64,000 nt of DNA from Aureococcus anophagefferens (GCF_000186865.1 NW_008705572.1:1034800-1098799); one strand, 5' to 3'. Shown: positions 8,749 to 18,114, counted from the stretch's first letter. The notes: a model not told the origin generated them from the letters alone. Made by a program: numbers and translations.

Positions 8749-10719
8749 TTAGGCCTCCGAGGGGATGACGACCGTGCCGCCGCCGATGCCCTCGCCCTTG
8801 GCGACGATGTCCTCGACCTTGACGTCGCTGATGGCGCCGCCGTGCTTGGAGTCGTCGAGGCCCGTGGCCTCGACCTCCGCGGTGACGCGGAGCTGGCCCG
8901 TGGCGGAGAGCGTGCCGAAGAGGATGGTCATCGTCGAGCCGACCCAGGCGAGGATGACGCCGATGCAGGCGAAGGCGGCCGCGAAGGAGCCCGTCGCCTT
9001 GCCGCCGTAGAAGATGCCCGCGCAGTCGTCCTTGCGCTCGCTGTAGTACGACACCGTGTAGTAGTACGGCGTGGCGAAGAGGCCGGCGGCGATGACGCCC
9101 CACATGCCGCAGGCGCCGTGGACGGCGAAGGCGTCGACGGCGTCGTCGATGCCCGCCTTCTTGACCGCGGTGGACGCGGCGACGTAGACCGGGCCCGCGA
9201 GCGCGCCGATGATGACGGCGCCCGCGGGCGAGACGACGGCGCAGGGCGACGTGATGCCGACGAGGCCCGCGAGGACGCCGTTGTAGACGTAGCCCGGGTC
9301 GATGTAGTGGAAGATAGCGTAGCCGATCGCGGACGTCGAGAGGCAGCCGGCCGCGGCGCCGAGCGTCGTCGTGACGGCGACGTGGGCGGCGGACTGGGCG
9401 TAGCCGTCGATGTAGAGCGTCGAGCAGCAGTTGAAGCCGTACCAGCCCATCCAGAGGATGAAGATGCCGAGCGCCTGGTAGACGGGCTGGCCCTCGGGGA
9501 GGTTGTCGGGGAAGCCCTTGCGGGTGCCCATGAACTTGGCGGCGATGATGGCGGCGACGCCGCCGGTCATGTGCACCGTGCCCGAGCCCGCGAAGTCGAT
9601 GACGCCGCAGTCGCCGAAGAGGCGGCCCGCGGACGCGTCGTCGGCGTCGTCGTTGTGGGGGCGGCTGGAGAGCGAGCGCCAGGCGGAGAAGCGGCCGGCG
9701 CCCCACATCATGTGGACGACGGGCGGGTAGACGAAGCCCGTGAGGACGACGGAGTAGATGGCGTAGGCCGTGAACGTCGCGCGCTCCGCGATCGCGCCGG
9801 AGACGATCGTGCAGCCCGCGCCCGCGAAGGTCCAGCCGAAGAACCAGGAGGCCTTGGCGTAGGCGCTCTTGTTGGCGGTCGACGTCGAGAGGAAGAGGGC
9901 GCCGTTGCCCGCAAAGCCGTTGCTGCCATCGGACGTGAAGTCGTCGCCCGTGCCGCCGGCGAGCGACGAGCCGATGGCCCACCACATCATCGCGGCGATG
10001 CACCTACGGGAGCGCGCGGGTTGGGGCGGGGGCGGGGGCGGGGGTGGGGGCGGGTTGGGGCGGGGGTTGGGGCGGGCCGGCGGGAGGGCGGCGCGCGGGC
10101 GCGGGGCTGCCCCGCGGCTCGGAAACTGGCAGTTGCACTTCGCGCCGCGCCAAAGCGCCCGGGGCACAGCCTCCGCGCGTGTGGGGGAACCGCGCCGGGC
10201 GGGAGGCGGTCGGGGTCCGGCGGGCGGGGCGGCGGGAGGGGGCGGCGGGCGGGCGCAAGGGCTGCCCCGCGGCTCGGAACTTTGGGTTGCCCCTTCGCGC
10301 CGCGCCAAAGCGCCCGGGGCACAGCCTCCGCGCGTGTGGGGGGACCGCGCCGGGCGGGAGGCGGTCGGGGTCCGGGGGGCGGGGCAGCGGGAGGGGGGGC
10401 GGGGCAGCGCGGCGCGCGCGGAAGAAACAGTATAACGACGGTTTTCCCCGCGCGCTGAAAAAAGGGACGCCGCGGCGCACGCGTCGAAGATGTTCTTGAC
10501 GAGGATGTTCTTGGTGTTCTTCTTGGAGACGGAGCCGACCTCGAGCATGGCGAAGCCCGCCTGCATCCAGAAGACGAGCACGCCGCCAAATAGGAGCCAA
10601 AAGGCGTCGATGTCGCCCGTCTCGATGAGCTTGCGGTGGCCAGCGAGCTCGCCATTGAGGGTGTCGATCTGCTCCTGGAGGGAGGCGATGGTCGCGGCGA
10701 AGTCGATGGGCTCGGCCAT
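8749..10719 (-). CDS. AMT: AMT-type ammonium transporter
   Basis: Two exons, 10719-10481 and 10003-8749, join in frame to give 497 residues with about eleven transmembrane helices. Exon 1 carries the first helix, ending KNIFDAC. Exon 2 resumes at IAAMMWWAIGSS. Family hallmarks are GRLFGDCGVIDFAGSG followed by the first pore histidine (TVHMTGG), WMGWYGFN, and the second pore histidine in FAVHGACGMWG. The protein imports ammonium across the plasma membrane and is normally nitrogen-regulated in algae. The 477-bp intron (10004-10480) has donor GTGCGC and acceptor GTAG, and is filled by a tandem repeat described separately. A GCTGCCC motif lies just upstream of the ATG. Confidence 0.93.
   Translation of the reverse strand: MAEPIDFAATIASLQEQIDTLNGELAGHRKLIETGDIDAFWLLFGGVLVFWMQAGFAMLEVGSVSKKNTKNILVKNIFDACAAASLFSARGENRRYTVSSARAALPRPPSRCPAPRTPTASRPARSPHTRGGCAPGALARREGATQSSEPRGSPCARPPPPPAAPPAGPRPPPARRGSPTRAEAVPRALWRGAKCNCQFPSRGAAPRPRAALPPARPNPRPNPPPPPPPPPPQPARSRRCIAAMMWWAIGSSLAGGTGDDFTSDGSNGFAGNGALFLSTSTANKSAYAKASWFFGWTFAGAGCTIVSGAIAERATFTAYAIYSVVLTGFVYPPVVHMMWGAGRFSAWRSLSSRPHNDDADDASAGRLFGDCGVIDFAGSGTVHMTGGVAAIIAAKFMGTRKGFPDNLPEGQPVYQALGIFILWMGWYGFNCCSTLYIDGYAQSAAHVAVTTTLGAAAGCLSTSAIGYAIFHYIDPGYVYNGVLAGLVGITSPCAVVSPAGAVIIGALAGPVYVAASTAVKKAGIDDAVDAFAVHGACGMWGVIAAGLFATPYYYTVSYYSERKDDCAGIFYGGKATGSFAAAFACIGVILAWVGSTMTILFGTLSATGQLRVTAEVEATGLDDSKHGGAISDVKVEDIVAKGEGIGGGTVVIPSEA
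10004..10480 (-). repeat. Ammonium-transporter intron made of a ~155-bp tandem repeat
   Basis: Two copies of a GC-rich unit with a period of about 155 bp occupy roughly 10090-10410; anchors GCTGCCCCGCGGCTCGGAA occur near 10107 and 10261. A 10-bp inverted pair AGCGCGCGGG (10011-10020) and CCCGCGCGCT (10447-10456) brackets them. The octamers starting the intron and exon 2 on the sense strand are GTGCGCCG and GTGCATCG, matching at 6 of 8 positions. This is compatible with a decayed mobile intron, but GC bias makes chance similarity possible. Confidence 0.7.
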
Positions 10720-11362
10720 GGTGCTTGGCGTTGGGCAGCGGCTGACGAATACTCAAATTGAACGTCTGTACGTCTGCCCGCGAAAAAAAGTTGCGTTGTG
10801 CTGCCTGCTGGTATCTTCTGCGGTAGATATTTCGCTGCTCGCTCGCATCGTTCCTCGGAGCTATGGCGGGCTGCGAATCCGATGTCGCCTATCCGTACGT
10901 CGTCGGTTACGACGAAGCCTTCGACTTCTCGTGTGATCCGAGAGCCGCCCGATACGATAAGTCTGCACTATTCCGCTCAACTGACTAACTACGTGCGAAC
11001 GCCCGACCGCCCCTCGTCGACGACCACACGACCCCTCCCCCTTTCGCTCGCCCGGTCCTTCGGGACAAAATTTTCCCGCCCTTCGGGGCTTCGCCCCTCG
11101 GGGCGCCGGGGAAGCTGATCCTCCCCCCGTGGGCCTTCGGCCCCTGCTGGGGGGCAGCCCCCCACCTACTTCGGCTTCTTCCGTCCGAGACCTACAGGCC
11201 GTGTGTGCTCTTGTGCATGCGGCTTCTCCGACGCTAAATAATAAATAATAATAATACTAACCCACCACAATCTTCTAGGGCAGCCGTCCATAGAAGCGCG
11301 CCAAAGTTTCGAAACGAATAACTAGGCTACAGCCTCGGTGGCGTAGAGCGGTTTGTTTGCCT
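10720..11362. other. Intergenic stretch with a cluster of GC-rich hairpins
   Basis: This is the divergent promoter interval between the ammonium transporter and the sulfotransferase gene. No coding sequence is supported. Between 11055 and 11164 four hairpins follow each other: GTCC-TTCG-GGAC, GGGGC-TTC-GCCCC (11085-11097), GGGCC-TTC-GGCCC (11131-11143) and an 8-bp perfect arm pair TGGGGGGC/GCCCCCCA (11148-11164). An AT-rich run of AATAAT units (about 11234-11262) follows, very unlike the surrounding GC level. Confidence 0.55.
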
Positions 11363-12754
11363 ATGGACGCATCAACCATGGACGCCGCAGCGCGCCTCGT
11401 CGCCAAGTTCCGCACGGCCTCGGCCCAGGACCTCGCCCCCGCCCTGCTCTTCGGCGGCGCCTACTTCTTCTTCAACCGGCTGGCCAAGCTCGCCCAGCGC
11501 TGGATGCAGCGGCGCAAGGCTGCCCCGAGGAGCAGGAAGGCCGAGGGCACGAAGGCGTTCTACATCCTCGGCGGGCTCCTCGCCGCCGCGCTGGGCGTCC
11601 AGGGCCTGTGCTACTACCGCTACGGCCCGCTCTTCTTCGTCGCCGAGGACGCGAAGAAGCTGGACTGGACGGGCGCGGACTGGCGCGCGGCGCTCGAGAA
11701 CCGGACCGTCGCGTTCGTCGGCGGGCACCACCGCGCGGGCACGACCATGCTCTGGCGGTCCCTGGCGGGCCACCCGGCCGTGGCGTCCTTCGGCGAGCGC
11801 CGCGAGTGCGGCCTCGACTTCTCGGAGGGCGTCTTCGCGCAGGACGTCTACCCGCGCTTCGGCGTCGGCGACACCAAGGACGCGAACCCCCTGACCATGT
11901 TCGGCGACTTCCTCGGCGCCGGCGACGCGGAGGCGGAGGAGGCGCCGAAGACGGGCCTGGGCAAGTACGCGCTCGGCCGGGTCGAGGACGTCTACTGGAC
12001 GGAGAACCACTGGTCGGTGTCGGACGCGTCGCAGGCCCGCCTCCTCAACGCCTTCGGCTACCTCTGGGAGCGGCGCGCGAAGCCGCCCATCGCCGAGGCG
12101 TCCGTGCTCCTCGAGAAGTCGCCGCCGAACGCCGTGCTGGCGCGCTACCTCCAGGCCGTCGTCGACTTCCCGACGGACCGCCGCGCGGCCGAGCCGGCCG
12201 CGGCGACGACCTGCGCCGCGGGCGACAAGGCCTGCGACAAGAAGCTCAAGAAGAAGAAGCGCGGCCGCCGCGACGCCGAGGAGTTCGCGCCGGCCATGCC
12301 CGCGGCGCCGCCGCGGCCCGCGGCGTCGCGCGCGCGCTTCGTCTTCGTGAGCCGCCACCCCATCGCCAACGCCGTGAGCCACCAGTACGTCACGACGGGC
12401 CTCGCCATCCCCGACCTCGTCGCCCACTGGATCGCCGTCGCCACCTACGCGAAGACGAACGAGGCCTACCTCGCGCACGTCGTCTCGATCCGCCTCGAGG
12501 ACTTTTGCGCGTCGCCGGCCGCGCACCTCCTCGACCTCTGGGCCTTCCTCGGCCTCGAGGGCCACGACGCCGCGACGGCCGCCGCCGCGGCCAAGTCCGT
12601 GCGCCCGGACCCCAACGCCAAGCACAAGGCCGAGTACTGCGGCCCGCTCGTCGCCGGCGACGCGGCCGCCGTCGCGCAGCACGACTTCCTCTCGTCCCAC
12701 TTCGGCGACCAGATCGAGCGCGACCACAACTACACGATCCGCGACTGGTGCTGA
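11363..12754 (+). CDS. Membrane-anchored sulfotransferase-like protein
   Basis: The predicted product has 463 residues from the ATG at 11363. Two hydrophobic segments near the N-terminus (PALLFGGAYFFF and YILGGLLAAALGVQGL) suggest a type II Golgi anchor. The luminal part carries the PAPS-binding P-loop-like motif FVGGHHRAGTTMLWRSL (about residue 120) and the 3'-phosphate-binding motif FVFVSRHPIANAV (about residue 325). These are the two signatures of sulfotransferases, which move sulfate from PAPS to sugars, proteins or lipids. A Lys/Arg-rich insertion (KKLKKKKRGRR) separates them. The acceptor substrate is unknown. A second sulfotransferase-like gene and an arylsulfatase occur elsewhere in the window, suggesting an active sulfate-ester metabolism. 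Confidence 0.75.
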   Translation: MDASTMDAAARLVAKFRTASAQDLAPALLFGGAYFFFNRLAKLAQRWMQRRKAAPRSRKAEGTKAFYILGGLLAAALGVQGLCYYRYGPLFFVAEDAKKLDWTGADWRAALENRTVAFVGGHHRAGTTMLWRSLAGHPAVASFGERRECGLDFSEGVFAQDVYPRFGVGDTKDANPLTMFGDFLGAGDAEAEEAPKTGLGKYALGRVEDVYWTENHWSVSDASQARLLNAFGYLWERRAKPPIAEASVLLEKSPPNAVLARYLQAVVDFPTDRRAAEPAAATTCAAGDKACDKKLKKKKRGRRDAEEFAPAMPAAPPRPAASRARFVFVSRHPIANAVSHQYVTTGLAIPDLVAHWIAVATYAKTNEAYLAHVVSIRLEDFCASPAAHLLDLWAFLGLEGHDAATAAAAAKSVRPDPNAKHKAEYCGPLVAGDAAAVAQHDFLSSHFGDQIERDHNYTIRDWC

Positions 12755-12789
12755 AGCTTGCCCCCGTCCTGTATGTTGCACATAACCTT

Positions 12790-13980
12790 CTAATACATGT
12801 CCAAGCCGAGGCTCTCCTCGATGTCGTCGATGTCGTCGACGTCGCGGTAGTCGTCCTCCTCGGGCTCCGGCGCGGCGTTGCGCGGCGCCGCGGGCACGGC
12901 GATGGCCGCGACCTCCTCGACGGCCTCCTCCTCGAGGAGCTCGAGCGTGACGCGGGGCGCCAGCGGCTTGCCCTCGCGCGCCTCGACGGCGACGACCGAA
13001 ACGTCGACCGCGTCGCCGACGGCCGCGAAGTCGACGTCGCGGTCCCCCCGCGGCACGAGGCCGAAGGCCGACGCGCCAAAGTCGACGACGGCGCCGTAGC
13101 GCTCGCGGCGGACGACGACGGCGCCCCGGAAGGTCATGCCGACCGCGAGGCGCTTCGCGAGCGCCTTGCGGTCGCCGCGCTTCCGCCGCGTCGCGGCCGC
13201 GCGCGCGCGCTCCGCGGCGAGGACCGCGGCGTCGACGGGCTCGAGGCCGACCTCGAGGCGGCCGCTCTGGGGCTCGGGCTTGCGCACGTAGACGCGGTCG
13301 AGGACGTCGCCCGCGCGGAGCACGCGCGTCGTGCCCGCGGCTTTCACGGGCGCGGACGCGAGCGCGACGCCCGGCGGCAGGCGCGAGCCGCGGAGGCAGG
13401 CGCGGAGCCGCGCGCCGCGCCGGCCCGGCCGGCCGAGGCCGTGGACGACGGGCACCTCGAGCCACGCCGCGCGCTTCGTCAAATCGGCGATCCTCGCGGG
13501 CCGGAGCTCGTCGCCGATCTCGAGGTCCGCGAGCGCGAGGCGCGGCGGCGTCGGCTTCGGCGGGAAGGGCGACAGCACGAGCTGCGCCGACGCCGGCCGC
13601 GCGGCGACGACGTAGCAGGCCAGGGGCTCGCCGGACGACTTCGCCTTCCGGAGGTTCGAGCCGAGCGTTTTGTAGGCGGCCGTCGCGTTGTTCCAACGCC
13701 GCCACTTGGGCATGCGCAGCAGGCCGTTGACGGGGCGCGCGTCGCCGTCGAGCGTGCGCACCGCGCGCACGTCCACGAAGCACTTGACGCCGCGCGCGCC
13801 CTCGAAGACGGGCGAGGCGAGGCGGCCCAGCAGCTTGTCGCCTTTTTTGAGCGTCGCGAGCTCGAGCGCTGTCGATTTCGCGCGGAGGGCGATCACCGGT
13901 GTGCGGCGCGGGATTGGCGTGGTAAAGGCGGCTGTGAACGCGGTCAAAATGGCAGCGAGGGCGGCGCGACGACGCTCCAT
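12790..13980 (-). CDS. S1-domain RNA-binding protein, probably plastid targeted
   Basis: The predicted product has 396 residues. The N-terminus is hydrophobic, then contains AAFTTPIPRR, resembling the A-F cleavage context of bipartite presequences in red-lineage plastids. An S1-like segment begins LKKGDKLLGRLAS (about residue 43). A clearer S1/OB repeat begins at LAVGMTFRGAVVVRRERYG (about 285) and continues VDFGASAFGLVP. The C-terminal 40 residues are acidic (EEDDYRDVDDIDDIEE). S1 proteins of this type act in ribosomes, RNA decay or translation; the acidic tail suggests interaction with a basic partner. The protein starts only 61 bp from the divergent ankyrin gene, so the promoter must be shared or very compact. 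Confidence 0.65.
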   Translation of the reverse strand: MERRRAALAAILTAFTAAFTTPIPRRTPVIALRAKSTALELATLKKGDKLLGRLASPVFEGARGVKCFVDVRAVRTLDGDARPVNGLLRMPKWRRWNNATAAYKTLGSNLRKAKSSGEPLACYVVAARPASAQLVLSPFPPKPTPPRLALADLEIGDELRPARIADLTKRAAWLEVPVVHGLGRPGRRGARLRACLRGSRLPPGVALASAPVKAAGTTRVLRAGDVLDRVYVRKPEPQSGRLEVGLEPVDAAVLAAERARAAATRRKRGDRKALAKRLAVGMTFRGAVVVRRERYGAVVDFGASAFGLVPRGDRDVDFAAVGDAVDVSVVAVEAREGKPLAPRVTLELLEEEAVEEVAAIAVPAAPRNAAPEPEEDDYRDVDDIDDIEESLGLDMY

Positions 13981-14040
13981 CGCTTCAAGCTTTGCGTGTA
14001 TTGAAGTGCACCTTCAGCCCAGCACCGATATCCGGCCTCG

Positions 14041-15072
14041 ATGGAGGGAAGCGCAGTGGTCCCTCGCCCGGCCCAAGCCTCCTGGATCCACGCCGACACG
14101 GTTCGGCGACTGCTCACGAAGCTTGGGGTGGACATCGACAAACAAGATGCGAACGGACGCACACTGCTCCACGAGGCCGCTGCGAAGGGTGACACCTCCC
14201 TGGTCGCAGCGCTCCTCGCGGCGGGCAGCATGGTCGAGCGACGGAACCCCGATGGGCTCACACCTCTCCACTTGGCCGCTTCGCGGATACAGTTAGTAGT
14301 CATGCACCACTTGCTCTCGCACGGCGCGGACATTAATTCGAAGACCGAGGACGATCACACGCCACTCCACTACGCGGCGGCGTGTGAGAGGGGAGCGGAG
14401 GCCGTGCGAATGCTCCTGAAGGCGGGCGCTGACGTCCATCGTGCAGACCGTTGGGGGGAAACACCCCTCCACGCGGCGGCTTGTTACGACGTGACGTCTA
14501 CCCGATTGCTCCTCGAGGCTGGGGCGGATCCGAACCGCGCTGATGATGAAGGCGAAACAGCATTCCATCGCGCCATGTGTCACAGACACGCTGGCTTTGG
14601 AGGAGAGGAGACACTCCACTGCCTCATCGAAGCTGGCGGCGATGTCAATCGCGTCGACGAACAGAGCCGCTCGCCGCTAGACAACGCGCTCTGCTACGGT
14701 CGTCGCTCCTGTCTCTGGGTTCTGCTGCGAGCGGGGGCAACCGTGGATATGGCCAAGCTCCTTCTAGAAATCCGACCCATTGCATTCAAGGACGCGAAGA
14801 AGTACGCGTGCGACGACACCTACTATACTGACAAAGAGAAGTTGCGGATTTTCAAAGAGCAAGTCTCCAACGTCGCATCCTCCTTCCGCTACATCGACAA
14901 GCTCGCCGCCGCGGGCGGCTACGAGAGCCTCGTGCGGACGTACCGCCAGGTCCTCACGGCAGCCCGCCACGGCTGCGTCACGCGGTACCTCCGGCAGCGC
15001 TTCGGCCGCGACGCGCCGCACGACGTCGCCGTGCTCGTCCTCGAATTCTGGAAGCCGCCCGGCGGGCTCTAG
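14041..15072 (+). CDS. Ankyrin-repeat protein with conserved FWKPPGG C-terminal module
   Basis: The product has 343 residues with about six ankyrin repeats (residues 35-245), recognisable by the DGLTPLHLAA, GADINSKTEDDHTPLHYAA and [18 protein letters not shown] pattern. The last ~55 residues are a separate block containing [32 protein letters not shown] and ending FWKPPGGL. The same block closes two other genes in this window, so it defines a family. The block could be an F-box- or SOCS-like helical module, but that is a guess. Base composition is less GC-rich than neighbouring genes. The copy at 20068-21096 is its inverted paralogue, and even the 3' flanks are homologous. Role: probably a protein-interaction adaptor. 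Confidence 0.8.
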   Translation: MEGSAVVPRPAQASWIHADTVRRLLTKLGVDIDKQDANGRTLLHEAAAKGDTSLVAALLAAGSMVERRNPDGLTPLHLAASRIQLVVMHHLLSHGADINSKTEDDHTPLHYAAACERGAEAVRMLLKAGADVHRADRWGETPLHAAACYDVTSTRLLLEAGADPNRADDEGETAFHRAMCHRHAGFGGEETLHCLIEAGGDVNRVDEQSRSPLDNALCYGRRSCLWVLLRAGATVDMAKLLLEIRPIAFKDAKKYACDDTYYTDKEKLRIFKEQVSNVASSFRYIDKLAAAGGYESLVRTYRQVLTAARHGCVTRYLRQRFGRDAPHDVAVLVLEFWKPPGGL

Positions 15073-15287
15073 CTCGCCGCGGGCTGCGCTGCGGATGCCA
15101 GTGGACCGCCGTGTCCTCCCGCGCGTCTCTCGGCGTCGGCTGCCGGCCGCCGCGAGTCGACGAACGACGCGCCCCCCACCTTCTCCCCCCAATCGTGCTG
15201 CTGTTGTTGTAACGACTATTGTGAGACGGCGGACCCCAACATGCGCAGGCCTACCGGACGACGGGGGCGCCGCTGCCAGGCCGCGCG
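15073..15287. repeat. 3' flank shared with the inverted ankyrin paralogue
   Basis: The sequence up to about 15235 matches, in inverted orientation, the 3' flank of the second ankyrin gene (19852-20067). Shared landmarks are CCGCCGCGAGTCGACGA, TGCTGTTGTTG and GAGACGGCGGAC. This marks the end of the duplicated segment at about 15235. No gene is seen here. Confidence 0.7.
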
Positions 15288-16314
15288 TTGAGGGGGGTCG
15301 GTGGCGCCCTCGGCGCCCTCGGCGCCCTCGGGACGAGGGCGCCGCCCCCTCGTCCGACGCCCTCGGACCCTCGGACGGAGGATCGGCGCCCTCGGACGAG
15401 GACTCGGCCGTCGGACGAGCGCGCGGCCGTCGGACGAGCGCACGTCCATCGGACGAGGGCGGCGAACCGTTGGTGACCCCCGGCCCGGGGCGCTGGATGT
15501 CCGGGGCTGCGTGATGTGTTTATGACAGGCTTTGCACCCGCGCCGCTCAGCGAATACGCGGAGATGCGCAACGATCTCTGTGGCTGCATGGGCCGCATCC
15601 TGACGGACGACGCGCCGGTGAAAACGGGACGTCCAGGCGATGGCGTCGGGGAACAGGCGGGCGGTTCTCAGAGGCTCGAATGGGGCGCGCTCGACGCCTC
15701 CCAACCCATCGACTCGTTTCGAATCACTGCAGCATCGGGAATCGTTCGTCGTCACCCAGGCGTCGTCTCGGTACAAGGGAGACTCCGTGATGATTCACGG
15801 CAGCACCAGCGTCAGCAGCCAGGAGAGATCGTCCCTGGCCGCCCCCGGGGCACGCTCCATCATCGACTGGGGCGACTGCGCGGCCTAGGACCGACAGGAC
15901 CTCGTGCCCGCGCCGACGTGTAGGCAGCCCACGGCGCCGCGAGGGGAAAGCGCCGCACGGCCGCCGCTCTTGGCTGCGCCCCGTCTCGGGGACCGTCGCG
16001 ACCGTGGGCGTCAATGCCGGCACCCACGGCGCGCCCAGGGACGCCCAAGGGCTGCGCCTTTGGGCTGCCGCGCCCCCTCATAACCTTCCAACGACGGATG
16101 GCCAGAGATTTGCAGTCACCGTTCGAGCGCGCCGGGCGTGCCTGGCCAATCAGCGGCCGTCGGCGCCCTCGGCGCCCTCGGCCATTTCGGACCCTCGGAC
16201 GCTCGGCTCCCTCGGACGAGGGGAAAATCCCTCAGCCGAGGGCGTCGGACGAGGGGGCGGCGCCCTCGTCCCGAGGGCGCCGAGGGCGCCGAGGGCGCCA
16301 CCGACCCCCCTCAA
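15288..16314. mobile_element. Non-autonomous DNA transposon with 79-bp TIRs and 8-bp TSD
   Basis: Perfect terminal inverted repeats occupy 15288-15366 and 16236-16314 (79 bp, starting TTGAGGGGGGTCGGTGGCGC). Each end is flanked by the same octamer GCCGCGCG (15280-15287 and 16315-16322), a target-site duplication. The TIR contains tandem CGGCGCCCT units. Between the TIRs are further GGACCCTCGGACG-type subrepeats and unique sequence. No open frame resembles a transposase, so movement must depend on an enzyme encoded elsewhere. An 8-bp duplication fits hAT- or P-type elements, or the introner-generating elements of this lineage. TIR identity implies recent insertion. Confidence 0.92.
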
Positions 16315-16452
16315 GCCGCGCGCGCACTGCAACGACTTCAACTTACCGAGACTCGAGCATGGTCTCGACGCGCTGCAATGCGCAGTGAGCGAGTCGCAGC
16401 GCGCACCATGCAAGGCGCAGCGCGCGAGAGGCATCAACGAATGCAGCGCAAG

Positions 16453-18114
16453 AGCATGCGCACGCCAAGCGCAGCGCGCCGCATAACGTTCACGCTGGCA
16501 GCGCTCATAAGCCAAGCAAGCTCTCTCACACCAAAACCGCGCGTCGTCGTCGTCGGCGGCGGCGTCGGCGGCCTGGCGACGGCGGGCCGGCTGCAGCGCC
16601 TCGGCGCGGAGTGCACCGTGCTGGAAAAGAACGAGAAGCTCGGCGGCCGCGTCGGCGAGCACCGCTGGGAAGGCCACCGCTGGGAGACGGGCGCGTCGCT
16701 GCTGCTGCTGCCGGACGTCTATCGCCGCGCGCTCGAGGCCGCCGGCGGCGCCATGGTCGACGCCGTGCGCGTCGACCCGGCCTACGCGGTCTGGTTCCGG
16801 GAGCACGCGGACCGCGGGCCCGTCGTGCTCGGCGGCGGCGACCGCGGCGCGCTCCGAGCGCGCCTCGAGCTCGAGGCGCCGGGCGCGTTCGAGCGCTTCG
16901 AGCGCTACGGCGCCTGCGCGCGCGAGTACCTCCGGGCCGGCTGGCCCATCTTCATCGAGGAGGACCTGTCCTTCAGCGGCCTCGCGACGCTGCCGCGCTT
17001 CCTCGCGAACGCTCTCTCGGACCTCTGGCGCTGGCCGCTCTTCGGCCACGACGCGCAGCTGCGGCGGCTCTTCCCCGAGAGCGCGCGGCTCCGGGCGCTC
17101 TGCAGCTTCGACGACTTGTACGTGGGCCTGAGCCCCTACGAGGCGCCGGCGGTCTTCTCGCTGCTCGCGGCCATCGAGCTCGACGACGCGGGCGTGGTCG
17201 ACGACCCGCCGCGGCGCGACGTCGGCGTCTACTACCCGCGCGGCGGCTTCGGTACCGTCGTCGACGCGTTGACGCGCGCCTGCGAGGCCTCGGGCGTGGC
17301 GCTGCGGACGCGCGCGGCCGTGGACCAGGTGCTCGTCGCGGACGGCAGAGCGACGGGCGTGCGGCTCCAGGACGGCGAGACGCTCGACGCCGACTACGTC
17401 GTCGTCAACGGCGACCTCGCGACGACGGAGCCGGCGCTGCTGTCGGAGACCACCGGCGCGGCGCGGAGCGCCTACGAGCGCGAGCGCTACTCGACGTCGT
17501 CGATCACGTTCCTCTGGGCGCTCGACGCGGCGCTGCCCCAGCTCCGGCACCACAACGTCTTCCTCGCCGAGGCCGGAAACGGCGACGACCCCTTCCGCGT
17601 CGCCTGGGACGACCAGCTGCCGGAGCGGGGCCGCCGCTCGCGCTTCCCGGGCCGCGGCTTCCACTTTTACCTCTGCGCGCCGTCGCGGACCGACGCGACC
17701 GCGGCGCCCGAGGGCAAGGACACGCTCATGGTCCTCGTGCCGACGCCGCCCCTCGCCGAGGACGGCAGCGACCCCGTGGACGACTGGATCGCGGCCGCGC
17801 GGGACGGCGTCTTCGCGGCTCTCCGGGACTCGGCGGGCTGCGGCGACGTCGCCGGCCACGTCGTCCACGAGCGCGTCATCGACCCGCGCGAGTGGCGCGA
17901 CGGCCTCGGCCTCCGCCACGGCAGCGTCTTCGGCCTCGCCCACGGCCTCGACCAGCTCGCGATCTTCCGCCCGTCGCGGCGGTCGGCGCGCGTCGGCGGC
18001 CTCGCGTTCGTCGGCGCGTCGACGCGGCCGGGCAACGGCGTGCCCCTCGTGCTGACGTCGGCGAAGCTGCTCTGCGCGGAGTTGGAGGACGAGCTGGGGC
18101 TGGGCGGCGGGTAA
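16453..18114 (+). CDS. Phytoene-desaturase/CrtI-like FAD oxidoreductase
   Basis: The product is 553 residues from the ATG at 16453; in-frame ATGs at 16378, 16408 and 16441 are alternatives. The first 28 residues are hydrophobic (ITFTLAALISQASS), a possible plastid signal. A Rossmann FAD motif follows, VVVVGGGVGGLATAGRL, with the ribose-binding Glu in LEKNEKLGGRVG. The C-terminal CrtI signature RPGNGVPLVLTSAKLL is present. The family desaturates or isomerises carotenoid precursors with FAD; this copy resembles the bacterial CrtI-like branch found in algae in addition to the plant-type enzyme. Exact substrate cannot be assigned. The transposon at 15288-16314 ends 138 bp before the start codon and lies in its promoter region. 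Confidence 0.78.
   Translation, partial: SMRTPSAARRITFTLAALISQASSLTPKPRVVVVGGGVGGLATAGRLQRLGAECTVLEKNEKLGGRVGEHRWEGHRWETGASLLLLPDVYRRALEAAGGAMVDAVRVDPAYAVWFREHADRGPVVLGGGDRGALRARLELEAPGAFERFERYGACAREYLRAGWPIFIEEDLSFSGLATLPRFLANALSDLWRWPLFGHDAQLRRLFPESARLRALCSFDDLYVGLSPYEAPAVFSLLAAIELDDAGVVDDPPRRDVGVYYPRGGFGTVVDALTRACEASGVALRTRAAVDQVLVADGRATGVRLQDGETLDADYVVVNGDLATTEPALLSETTGAARSAYERERYSTSSITFLWALDAALPQLRHHNVFLAEAGNGDDPFRVAWDDQLPERGRRSRFPGRGFHFYLCAPSRTDATAAPEGKDTLMVLVPTPPLAEDGSDPVDDWIAAARDGVFAALRDSAGCGDVAGHVVHERVIDPREWRDGLGLRHGSVFGLAHGLDQLAIFRPSRRSARVGGLAFVGASTRPGNGVPLVLTSAKLLCAELEDELGLGGG

Noticed and set aside
9987..10655. Separate genes over the repeat-rich ammonium-transporter intron
   Set aside because: The frames come from the GC-rich tandem repeat and are not homologous to anything recognisable; splicing gives a normal transporter.
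15367..16235. Transposase or other gene inside the inverted-repeat element
   Set aside because: Only short frames without conserved motifs occur, so the element is treated as non-autonomous.
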